Assembly: GCA_902801485.1 (NCBI GenBank)
Contig: CADCIP010000001.1
Location: 102,421-166,420, forward strand
Direction of reading: 5' to 3'
DNA length: 64,000 nt
Source: an uncultured Bacteroidales bacterium
GTDB taxonomy: Bacteria; Bacteroidota; Bacteroidia; Bacteroidales; Bacteroidaceae
Made by a program: the position numbers and the translations under genes. The first letter of the stretch is position 1. Every line of letters begins with the position of its first letter. The notes beneath the pieces are model-generated. The model saw nothing but the letters and a program-made list of their open reading frames with translations, was not told the origin of the DNA and did not search any database. Below are positions 16,094 through 24,002 of this stretch, piece by piece.

Positions 16094-16894
16094 ATGCGTT
16101 GTTTTTCTTTAACTTTGTACACTATTCTGTTTCTGATGCTGCCCCTTATGGTAAACGCGCAGAAAACGGAGGAACCTGACGTTATAATGACAGACTCCTC
16201 TATCCAAATACTTGATCCCGTTTCACAAGTGCCAGACTCTTTGAAGAGAGAAAAAGCAAAGGATACCAACATTATATTAGAGAGCTTCAGCAACATGGAG
16301 AAGATTGATGTTGACTATAAGAAAATAGAGGAATTTGTGAAGAAGAACCCAAAGGGGTACAAGGATCTTATGAAGAGATTTTTGGACAATCCTCTTTCTC
16401 TTTCGGTAGAAGAAGTTGTTAAACTCTATTACGGATATCCTTTCACCAATGGCTATAATCCTAATCGTGTGGATGCATTAACAAAGCCGACTAGGCTGAT
16501 GTTGTCTGGCGAATTGCAGGGAGCACTTGATGTTTGTGAAAAAGAATTGAGGAAGGCGCCTGTGTCTTTAGCTCTTCTTGAAAAGGCAAGCTTCTTAGTC
16601 CATGAGCTAAAAGCTCCTAGCCGTCAGAAGTATGTTCAAAGAACCATGAAACTTTTATCTGCTCTTATGGCTAGCGGAACGGGTTATAGTAAAGAGGATG
16701 CGGTGAAGGTGATATACATCTCGGATGAGTATGCTGTCTTCCGTGAGATGATGGGTCTCGTTCTTTCAAAGCAGGAATTTGTTGAACGTCGCTATGACCG
16801 CATGACGCTGAATACGGGTAACGGTGGGGAGTCTATTATCCTATGGTATGATACGTATTTGATGCAGGAATGGCGTAAGAAGCATGTTCGATAA
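16094..16894 (+). CDS. secreted DUF4919 protein
   Basis: A 266-residue protein. The ATG at 16094 (MRCFSLTLYTILFLMLPLMVNAQ) is chosen because it gives a signal peptide and follows the -7 box at 16058-16065, whereas an in-frame ATG at 16037 lies upstream of that box. From about residue 75 it is a single DUF4919 domain with 'LYYGYPFTNGYNPNRVDAL' and 'ALMASGTGYSKEDAVKVIYI', both matching the C-terminal half of the gene at 12891. It lacks the MORN repeats. The pair looks like a duplication whose intervening DNA then collected debris. The role is unknown. Confidence 0.85.
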   Translation: MRCFSLTLYTILFLMLPLMVNAQKTEEPDVIMTDSSIQILDPVSQVPDSLKREKAKDTNIILESFSNMEKIDVDYKKIEEFVKKNPKGYKDLMKRFLDNPLSLSVEEVVKLYYGYPFTNGYNPNRVDALTKPTRLMLSGELQGALDVCEKELRKAPVSLALLEKASFLVHELKAPSRQKYVQRTMKLLSALMASGTGYSKEDAVKVIYISDEYAVFREMMGLVLSKQEFVERRYDRMTLNTGNGGESIILWYDTYLMQEWRKKHVR

Positions 16895-16948
16895 TCAGAA
16901 GAAAAAGAAAAACAAGAAATAATAACAACAAAAAACCTTTATAACCTT

Positions 16949-18646
16949 ATGAAACAAATTGGATTATTTATTTTAGCATGCATCGCTGCCGTCTCTGCTT
17001 ATGCGCAGCGTGCCAGTTACAACATCATCCCTCTGCCCAAGGAGGTAAAAGCGGATACTACCCAGTTCTTTACCCTGAAGGGCGGCATGGGAATTGCCTA
17101 CGATGAGGGCAACGCAGAAAACACACGTGTTGCCCAGTTTCTGCAGGAATGGGTGAAGGAGGCTACAGGCATCGACTTACAGATGACACCTGCCGACAAG
17201 AACGCACCCATCCGCTTGTCTCTCATTGCTCCTGCCAAGAAGAGCAAGAAAAGTAAACAGCCCGTAGAACTTACAGAACAACAGAAGGAAAGCTATACAC
17301 TGGCTGTGGGCAAGGAGGGCATCCTCATCAGTGCCTACGAACCTGCAGGTCTTTTCCGTGCTGCCCAGACGCTTCGCAAGAGCTTGCCAATAGCCAAGGG
17401 CCAAAGCGTAGAACTCCCCTACGTGCAGATTACCGACCAGCCCCGCTTCTCTTATCGTGGTGTGCTGTTGGATTGCGGTCGTCATTTCTTCAGCGTTGAA
17501 TTTATCAAGCAGTTCCTGGATGCTATGGCCCTGCACGGATGCAACCAGTTCCACTGGCATCTGACAGAGGATCAGGGATGGCGCTTCGAGGTGAAGGCTC
17601 TGCCCGACCTGGCCAAGAAGGGTAGTGTGCGCGAGAAGAGCATCATTGCCCCAAGTAAAGTGCGCCTCTACGACAATATTCCTTATGGTGGCTACTATAC
17701 GCAGGAAGAGTGTCGCGAAATCGTTCGCTACGCTGCTGAGCGTTACATCAATGTGGTACCCGAGATAGATATGCCCGGACACATGCAGAGTGCCCTGCAC
17801 GTATTCCCCAACTTGGGTTGCACGGGCGGCCCGTACCCCGTTGCTCCGCATTGGGGTGTGATGCGCGAAGTGCTTTGTGGCGGTAACCCTCAGACACTGG
17901 ACTTCCTGAAGACGGTCTTTGGCGAGCTTTGCGACGTGTTCCCTTCTCCCTACATCCACATCGGTGGTGACGAGTGCCCGAAGGAGCGTTGGCAGAAGTG
18001 CCCGAAGTGTCAGGCAAAGATTAAGGAACTGGGCTTGACCACCGAAAATGTTAAGGTTGAGGGTGACGGTGGCAGAGGAAGTCAGGACGGACGCAGCGCT
18101 GAGAACAAACTTCAGTCCTATATCAACCATGAGATTGAGCAGTTCCTGGCATCAAAGGGTCGCAGCCTGATTGGTTGGGACGAGATTCTGGCCGGAGGAC
18201 TGACGGAGGATGCCATCGTGATGTCCTGGCGTGGCACCAAGGGTGGTGTTGCAGCTGCCAAGCAGAAGCATCGTGTCATCATGAGCCCCAACGTCTTTTC
18301 TTACATCGACCATCCTCAGTTGAAGGACCTCAGCAAGTCACCTCGCACAACAGACAGTTACGTTGTTTCCTGCTCTAAGATGTACTCCTTCGAACCCCTT
18401 GTTCCAGAAGAGCTGACCAAGGAGGAGGGCGAGTGCATCCTTGGCGTTCAAGCCAACTTGTGGACGGAGCATGTGGCTTATCCTGAGCACGCCCTTTATC
18501 AGTTGCTGCCCCGACTGGCCAGCATGAGCGAGGTGCAGTGGTGCAATCCCGAGCAGAAGGATTTCGAGGATTGGAAGAAACGTCTGCCGCAGCTGAAAAA
18601 GCTCTACGACAAAATAGGCCTTGTTTATTGCAACGAAGTGGAGTAA
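16949..18646 (+). CDS. GH20 beta-N-acetylhexosaminidase
   Basis: A 565-residue secreted exo-enzyme that removes terminal beta-GlcNAc or beta-GalNAc by substrate-assisted catalysis. It has a signal peptide (about 1-20), an N-terminal GH20b domain, and a TIM barrel starting near FSYRGVLLDCGRHFF. The catalytic pair Asp341-Glu342 sits in HIGGDECPKERW. A Cys-rich loop (CPKCQAKIKEL) follows, with a Gly-rich linker that many homologues lack. It is the first gene of a plus-strand GH20-GH95-GH78 run with tiny gaps (5 bp to GH95). Its 5' end is duplicated at 15064. Confidence 0.96.
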   Translation: MKQIGLFILACIAAVSAYAQRASYNIIPLPKEVKADTTQFFTLKGGMGIAYDEGNAENTRVAQFLQEWVKEATGIDLQMTPADKNAPIRLSLIAPAKKSKKSKQPVELTEQQKESYTLAVGKEGILISAYEPAGLFRAAQTLRKSLPIAKGQSVELPYVQITDQPRFSYRGVLLDCGRHFFSVEFIKQFLDAMALHGCNQFHWHLTEDQGWRFEVKALPDLAKKGSVREKSIIAPSKVRLYDNIPYGGYYTQEECREIVRYAAERYINVVPEIDMPGHMQSALHVFPNLGCTGGPYPVAPHWGVMREVLCGGNPQTLDFLKTVFGELCDVFPSPYIHIGGDECPKERWQKCPKCQAKIKELGLTTENVKVEGDGGRGSQDGRSAENKLQSYINHEIEQFLASKGRSLIGWDEILAGGLTEDAIVMSWRGTKGGVAAAKQKHRVIMSPNVFSYIDHPQLKDLSKSPRTTDSYVVSCSKMYSFEPLVPEELTKEEGECILGVQANLWTEHVAYPEHALYQLLPRLASMSEVQWCNPEQKDFEDWKKRLPQLKKLYDKIGLVYCNEVE

Positions 18647-18651
18647 ACAAA

Positions 18652-21195
18652 ATGGGAAGGTTTCAGAAACGGCTGATAACAGTAGCGGCATTATGCCTGG
18701 TTGTAACAGGAAAGGTATGTGCCCAGACGCTGCATTACGACAAACCTGCAGTATTCTTCGAGGAGGCTTTGGTAATCGGTAACGGCACTATGGGTGGTAT
18801 CATCTATGGCGGAACGGAGCAGGATAAAATCTCCTTGAATGATATTACGCTTTGGACGGGCGAACCCTGCAACATGAAGATTTATTCGCCAGATGCGCAC
18901 AAAAGCATTCCTGCCATCCGTGAAGCCTTACGTCAGGGTGATTATCAGAAAGCCGACTCGTTGCAGCACGATGTTCAGGGACATTTCTCGCAGAACTATC
19001 AGCCGTTGGGACAGCTTACCATAGATTATCTGGATACGGAAACACCTGCCTCAGGCTATCGCCGTTGGTTGGATATAGGCAACGCTACAGCTCATACAGC
19101 CTATCAAAGGGGTGCCTACCGATATACTACAGAATATTTTGCCACACATCCTGATTCGGGAATCGTTATCCGCATTAATACTGATAATCCCAAGGGAATC
19201 TGTGCCCGCATAGGACTGAGCTGTCAACTCAAGAGCCAGCTTCGTACAGAGGAAGGAAAGGTGCTGGTGAACGACGGCTATGCTGCCTATACCTCTTTAC
19301 CCAGCTATTACAATGCTCAGGAGCGCTTCTCTTATGACCCCTCTCGCGGCATTCATTTCTGCACCAAGGTCCAGGTGGAGGGAGAGAATGTAAAGGCCGA
19401 GGGCGATGCGGTTGTCGTAAACGGGTCCAGCGAGGTTGTCATCTATCTGGTAAATGCCACCTCTTTCAACGGCTACGATAAAGACCCAGTTAAGGAGGGC
19501 CGCCCCTATCGGCAATTGGCCGATGCCAGGATGAAACACCTGACGGCTTTGTCCTACGAAGCGCTGAAGGACCGCCACGTAACCGACTATAAGAATATCT
19601 TCGACCGAGTGAAGCTCTCTCTGGGGGAAAGCAAGTCAGATACTCGCTCTACCGAGGAAGTCCTGAAGGAGTATGTTGACGAGAGTATCTTCAATCCCGA
19701 CCTGGAAGCCCTTTACTTCCAGTATGGCCGCTACCTGCTTATCTCCTGCTCCCGAACACCTAATGTGCCAGCCAACCTGCAAGGCCTGTGGAACGAGAGC
19801 ATCCTGCCTCCCTGGTCGTGCAATTACACCACCAACATCAACCTGCAGGAGAACTACTGGCCCGCCGAGACAGCTGCATTGCCTGAAATGCACCTTTCTC
19901 TGCTTACCTACATGAAAGAATTGCAAGGGTCAGGTGAACTTACCGCCAAGGCCTACTATGGCGTGGATAAGGGTTGGTGCCTGGCTCATAATACCGACAT
20001 CTGGGCTATGACCTGCCCAGTCGGTCTTCATACGGGTGACCCCCAATGGGCCAACTGGAACATGGGTGGTACCTGGGTAAGCACGCACATATGGGAACAT
20101 TACACCTTCTCACTGGATAAGGAATTCCTGCAGGAGTACTATCCCGTACTGAAAGGTGCTGCTGAATTCTGCTTAGGTTGGCTGGTTCCCCTCTCAACCT
20201 TCAACCCTCAGCCCTCAACTCTAAACTCCCAACCTTCTACTCTCAACTCTCAACTCTCAACTCTAAACTATCTAGTCACCGGTCCGTGTACCTCGCCCGA
20301 GAATGCATATGTTACACCTCAAGGTTATCACGGACGTACCTGCTATGGCGGTTCGGCCGACTTGTCTATGATTCGCGAGTGTCTGACAGATGCCCGTAAT
20401 GCAGCATGTGTGTTGGGCTTGGACAAGGATTTCGTTGCTCAGGCCGATGAGGCGCTTGCTCGCCTTCAACCATATAAGATAGGTAAGAAAGGTAATCTCC
20501 AGGAGTGGTTCTACGACTGGGATGATGAAGACCCGCACCACCGTCATCAGAGTCACCTCTTTGGCATCTATCCTGGACATAACCTACCCGATGGCGTCAA
20601 CAGTCAGGAGGATATCAACCGCGCTGCCCTCAAGTCACTGGAAATCCGCGGCGATCGTACTACTGGTTGGAGTACGGGTTGGCGTGTAAACCTCTATGCT
20701 CGTCTGCACGATGCCAAGAACGCTTATCACATCTACCGCAAGTTGCTCTCTTATGTAAGTCCTGATGGCTATCGTGGCCCTGATGCACGCAGGGGTGGTG
20801 GAACCTATCCCAACCTGCTGGATGCTCATTCACCCTTCCAGATAGACGGCAACTTTGGCGGTTGTGCCGGCGTGATAGAGATGCTTATGCAAAGCCATTA
20901 TAACGTTAACGTTAACGATAACGATAACCAAGCGAAAAAAGATAATTATCAACTCTCAACTGTCAACTGTCAACTAAGCATAGAATTACTTCCTGCTTTG
21001 CCCGAGAACTGGAAGGATGGGGCAGTTAGCGGCATTCGTGCCCGTGGTGGAATTTCCGTCGATATGACTTGGAAGGACAGCAAGGTTACTGCCCTCACCC
21101 TTACCGCTCAGCATCCCTGCAAGGTGGCACTCAAGGTAAACGGACAGGTAAAAACAGTGAAACTGAAGAAAGGTAATAATAAGGTAAAATGCTAA
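18652..21195 (+). CDS. GH95 alpha-L-fucosidase or alpha-L-galactosidase
   Basis: An 847-residue secreted inverting glycosidase. The ATG at 18652 (MGRFQKRLITVAAL, signal peptide) is chosen, as an in-frame ATG at 18538 lies inside GH20. It has an N-terminal beta domain (GNGTMGGIIYGG), then an (alpha/alpha)6 barrel with NYTTNINLQENYWPAE (the two Asn that activate water, about residues 389-404), QEWFYDW/HRHQSHL (acid Glu region, about 615-632) and DAHSPFQIDGNFGG (about 723-736). Residues about 513-540 are a repeat-encoded insertion (STLNSQ type). A second insertion near 20900-20975 is encoded by hexamer and heptamer repeats. Both are absent from the usual family core. Confidence 0.95.
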   Translation: MGRFQKRLITVAALCLVVTGKVCAQTLHYDKPAVFFEEALVIGNGTMGGIIYGGTEQDKISLNDITLWTGEPCNMKIYSPDAHKSIPAIREALRQGDYQKADSLQHDVQGHFSQNYQPLGQLTIDYLDTETPASGYRRWLDIGNATAHTAYQRGAYRYTTEYFATHPDSGIVIRINTDNPKGICARIGLSCQLKSQLRTEEGKVLVNDGYAAYTSLPSYYNAQERFSYDPSRGIHFCTKVQVEGENVKAEGDAVVVNGSSEVVIYLVNATSFNGYDKDPVKEGRPYRQLADARMKHLTALSYEALKDRHVTDYKNIFDRVKLSLGESKSDTRSTEEVLKEYVDESIFNPDLEALYFQYGRYLLISCSRTPNVPANLQGLWNESILPPWSCNYTTNINLQENYWPAETAALPEMHLSLLTYMKELQGSGELTAKAYYGVDKGWCLAHNTDIWAMTCPVGLHTGDPQWANWNMGGTWVSTHIWEHYTFSLDKEFLQEYYPVLKGAAEFCLGWLVPLSTFNPQPSTLNSQPSTLNSQLSTLNYLVTGPCTSPENAYVTPQGYHGRTCYGGSADLSMIRECLTDARNAACVLGLDKDFVAQADEALARLQPYKIGKKGNLQEWFYDWDDEDPHHRHQSHLFGIYPGHNLPDGVNSQEDINRAALKSLEIRGDRTTGWSTGWRVNLYARLHDAKNAYHIYRKLLSYVSPDGYRGPDARRGGGTYPNLLDAHSPFQIDGNFGGCAGVIEMLMQSHYNVNVNDNDNQAKKDNYQLSTVNCQLSIELLPALPENWKDGAVSGIRARGGISVDMTWKDSKVTALTLTAQHPCKVALKVNGQVKTVKLKKGNNKVKC
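20190..20270 (+). repeat. in-frame heptanucleotide repeat in GH95
   Basis: About eleven units close to CTCAACT or CTAAACT, with the cleanest run at 20241-20266. Three 7-bp units make 21 bp, so the protein shows a 7-residue repeat (STLNSQL, STLNSQP). A change by one or two units would shift the frame of the catalytic domain. Confidence 0.85.
20903..20978 (+). repeat. hexamer and heptamer repeats near the GH95 3' end
   Basis: AACGTT/AACGAT hexamers (NVNVNDNDN in the protein) are followed by CAACTCT, CAACTGT, CAACTGT, CAACTAA. They separate the barrel (ending IEMLMQSHY) from the C-terminal beta domain (IELLPALPENW). Confidence 0.75.
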
Positions 21196-21200
21196 TATAC

Positions 21201-23957
21201 ATGAAAAGAACGCTCTCCTTACTTGCATGTCTGCTGCCTTTGCAGTTGCTTGCCATTGGGCTGTACGACTTAAGGTGTGAACTCCTGCATCAGCCTTGGG
21301 GTGTAGATAACACCACTCCTGCGCTGAGTTGGAAGATAACGCCTGGAGAGAATGGTCTTTGCCAGACGGCTTATCAGATTCTGGCTGCCTCCAGTCCTGA
21401 ATTACTTACGGAAGAGAAAGCCGACCTGTGGAATACGGGCAAGGTAAAGAGTACAGAAAGTCTGTGGATACCGTATGCAGGAAAGGCGCTGACCTCGCGT
21501 AGCGTGGTCTATTGGCAGGTTCGTGCTTGGGACCAGAATGATAAGGTTGGCGGTTGGGCCAAGGGTGCTCACTTTAGCGTAGGTATTCTGGATAATAGTC
21601 TATGGAAGGGTCAGTACATTGGCATGAAGCGTGAGAATCCCAAGGTGCAGCCCATGTTCTGGAAGACATTCAGTTTTAGCGGCAAGGGGAAGCCTGCTTT
21701 TCTACACATCAATACGCTTGGCTATCACGAGGTCTATCTGAACGGCCAGAAGGTGTCCGACGATGTGCTGGTGCCTGCTATGGTGGAATTCCCCAAGCGC
21801 AGTTTGGCTATGACGTACAATGTGACCAATCTGTTACAGGAAGGTCAGAACGACTTGGTTATCTGGTTAGGAACGGGTTGGTACGATGCTGGTCTGCCTG
21901 GTGTGAAGGAAGGCGGTCCGTATGTGATGGCGCAGATAGACCTGCTGGAGAACAACAATTGGAATAGCATCGTTAAGACCGATGAAACGTGGAAGGCTCG
22001 CTCAAGCGGCTATTATTTCGATGGCTCCATGAAGCCCTACGGCTTTGGCGGCGACTTGGTAAAAGCCGAAGAACTCCTCTCCGACCTCACCCATTCCACC
22101 CTTGAAGCCGCCGAATGGCAATTGGCCGTTGTTAATTCACAATTTTCAGATGAGCCCTCACCCAAAGGGGGAGCAGGGAGGGGGCCTTCCCCAATGATGT
22201 GCGAACCCAACAAGGTTCAGCAGGCTGTTCAGGCACAGAAGATTACCCGCTTCCAAGACGACAAATGGATGGTGGATATGGGTCGGAGCATCGTCGGTTG
22301 GGCACGCTTCAACTTTGGCAAACTGAATAAGGGACAGCAGATAATTATCAGCTACGGAGATATGTTGGGATTGGATGGCGACTTCGAGCACGGCGTGTAT
22401 ACCGACCGCTACATTGCCAGCGGCGAGGGCGAGGAGTCGTTCTGCAACAAATTCAGCTATCACGCTTACCGTTACATCAAGATTCAAGGCTTGGGACACC
22501 AGCCTGCACTCTCGGACATTGAGGGCCTGAGCATTTATACGGGCTATGAGAAAGAGTCGGCCTTCGTCTGCAACGACGACGACATCAAAGCTATTCACAA
22601 CATGGTGCATTATACCTTTAAGTGTCTTACCCAGAGCGGATATATGGTGGATTGCCCCCATCATGAGCGCCAAGGTTACGGAGGTGACGGTAATGCTTCT
22701 ATCCTAGCTGCACAGACCATGTATGATATGTATCCACTCTACAAGAACTGGCTGCAGGCTTACGGCGATGCGCAGGGCGAGGACGGTGAAGTGCCTCATG
22801 TGGCTCCAGCCATCTGGACTTGTGGTGGAGGCCCCTTCTGGTGTGCCTTCATAGCCAATGCTCCTTGGCAGACCTATCTGCAGTATGGCGACAAGCGGAT
22901 GCTGGAGCGTTACTATCCCAATATGCAGCGCTACTTGCAGTACACCGAGAAGTATATGCCCGATGGGTTGCTGAGTCTGGAGCATCGTTGGCCCACCTCA
23001 TTCCGCAAGCATTGGTTCCTTGGCGACTGGGCGCTGCCCAACGAGGAGCATCAGCATCATACAGAAAGTATCGACGATGTGAACAGTTGTTCCATGAGCT
23101 GGGTGTATGGCATTATGGCGCGAGTTGCTGCTGTTTTGGGTAAGACCGATGATGCTGCCCTTTACCAGCAGAAGCAGCAGGACATCAACAGCAAGATTCA
23201 TCAGAAATTCTATAATAAGAAGGATGCAACCTATGCCAGCGGCTTGCAGTTAGATGCCGCCTTTCCCCTCTTTGTGGGCGCAACGCCAGAGAACCTTACA
23301 AATAAGGTAAATGGCCAACTCAAAAAAGACATCTATGGTCGTTGGGAAGGTCATCTGTTCACAGGCCTTGTGGGTGTGCCTATTGTTACCCAATGGCTCA
23401 CCAAGGCGGGCGAGGCGCAGGTGATGTACGATATGCTCAAGCAGCGCAGCTTCCCAGGCTACCTGTATATGATAGAGAACGGCGCCACCACCACGTGGGA
23501 GCATTGGAATGCCCGAAGGAGCCGAATCCACAACTGCTACAACGGCATAGGCTCTTGGTTTTATCAGGCACTGGCCGGCATTGTGCCAGACGAGGACAAT
23601 GCGGCTTACCGCCATTTCTTCATTCGTCCTCAGATGGCAGACGGCATCAACTTTGTCCGTGCCCTGAAGCCCACTCCTTATGGTGATATCAAAGTTGAGT
23701 GGAACCTCTCAAAGGCCACCTTCGATGTTCGCTTAACCATTCCCCCAGGCACGACGGCCACCCTTGAATGCCCAGCATCGCTTAAGGCTAAGGTTGCAGA
23801 GATGCCGCCCTCTGGCCTTATGCGTTACGGCCTTATCTACAACGAGAATCAGCGCGACCGCATAGATGCTCCTGAGAACGAGAAGTTCCCTGCCACCGAG
23901 CCCATTCAACTCCAGAGCGGCACATACAGAATTATCTATATGCTGAAAGAAAAATAA
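21201..23957 (+). CDS. GH78 alpha-L-rhamnosidase
   Basis: A 918-residue secreted enzyme that removes terminal alpha-L-rhamnose from pectin-like or arabinogalactan side chains. The ATG at 21201 (MKRTLSLLACLLPLQ) gives a signal peptide; an ATG at 21189 overlaps the GH95 stop. Order of domains: N-terminal Ig-like (LYDLRCELLHQPWGVDNTTPALSW), rhamnosidase N domain, concanavalin-like domain, and an (alpha/alpha)6 barrel with the acid motif DCPHHERQGYGGDG (about 484-497) and the base-side motif NGATTTWEHW. Residues about 312-332 (SDEPSPKGGAGRGPSP) come from the GC-rich repeat and are not family sequence. It ends the plus-strand operon. Confidence 0.95.
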   Translation: MKRTLSLLACLLPLQLLAIGLYDLRCELLHQPWGVDNTTPALSWKITPGENGLCQTAYQILAASSPELLTEEKADLWNTGKVKSTESLWIPYAGKALTSRSVVYWQVRAWDQNDKVGGWAKGAHFSVGILDNSLWKGQYIGMKRENPKVQPMFWKTFSFSGKGKPAFLHINTLGYHEVYLNGQKVSDDVLVPAMVEFPKRSLAMTYNVTNLLQEGQNDLVIWLGTGWYDAGLPGVKEGGPYVMAQIDLLENNNWNSIVKTDETWKARSSGYYFDGSMKPYGFGGDLVKAEELLSDLTHSTLEAAEWQLAVVNSQFSDEPSPKGGAGRGPSPMMCEPNKVQQAVQAQKITRFQDDKWMVDMGRSIVGWARFNFGKLNKGQQIIISYGDMLGLDGDFEHGVYTDRYIASGEGEESFCNKFSYHAYRYIKIQGLGHQPALSDIEGLSIYTGYEKESAFVCNDDDIKAIHNMVHYTFKCLTQSGYMVDCPHHERQGYGGDGNASILAAQTMYDMYPLYKNWLQAYGDAQGEDGEVPHVAPAIWTCGGGPFWCAFIANAPWQTYLQYGDKRMLERYYPNMQRYLQYTEKYMPDGLLSLEHRWPTSFRKHWFLGDWALPNEEHQHHTESIDDVNSCSMSWVYGIMARVAAVLGKTDDAALYQQKQQDINSKIHQKFYNKKDATYASGLQLDAAFPLFVGATPENLTNKVNGQLKKDIYGRWEGHLFTGLVGVPIVTQWLTKAGEAQVMYDMLKQRSFPGYLYMIENGATTTWEHWNARRSRIHNCYNGIGSWFYQALAGIVPDEDNAAYRHFFIRPQMADGINFVRALKPTPYGDIKVEWNLSKATFDVRLTIPPGTTATLECPASLKAKVAEMPPSGLMRYGLIYNENQRDRIDAPENEKFPATEPIQLQSGTYRIIYMLKEK
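22134..22196 (+). repeat. GC-rich repeat inside GH78
   Basis: ACCCAAAGGGGGAGCAGGGA and the following GGGGGCC are the reverse orientation of the repeat in the MFS gene (54486) and hflX tail. They are preceded by AATTCACAATTTTCAGATG, of the intergenic AATTC-type repeat. The reading frame stays open through it. Confidence 0.75.
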
Positions 23958-24002
23958 TACAGCGTGTAAGCAATTCTATGTTCTTACCGTTCCACAAGGA
24001 AC

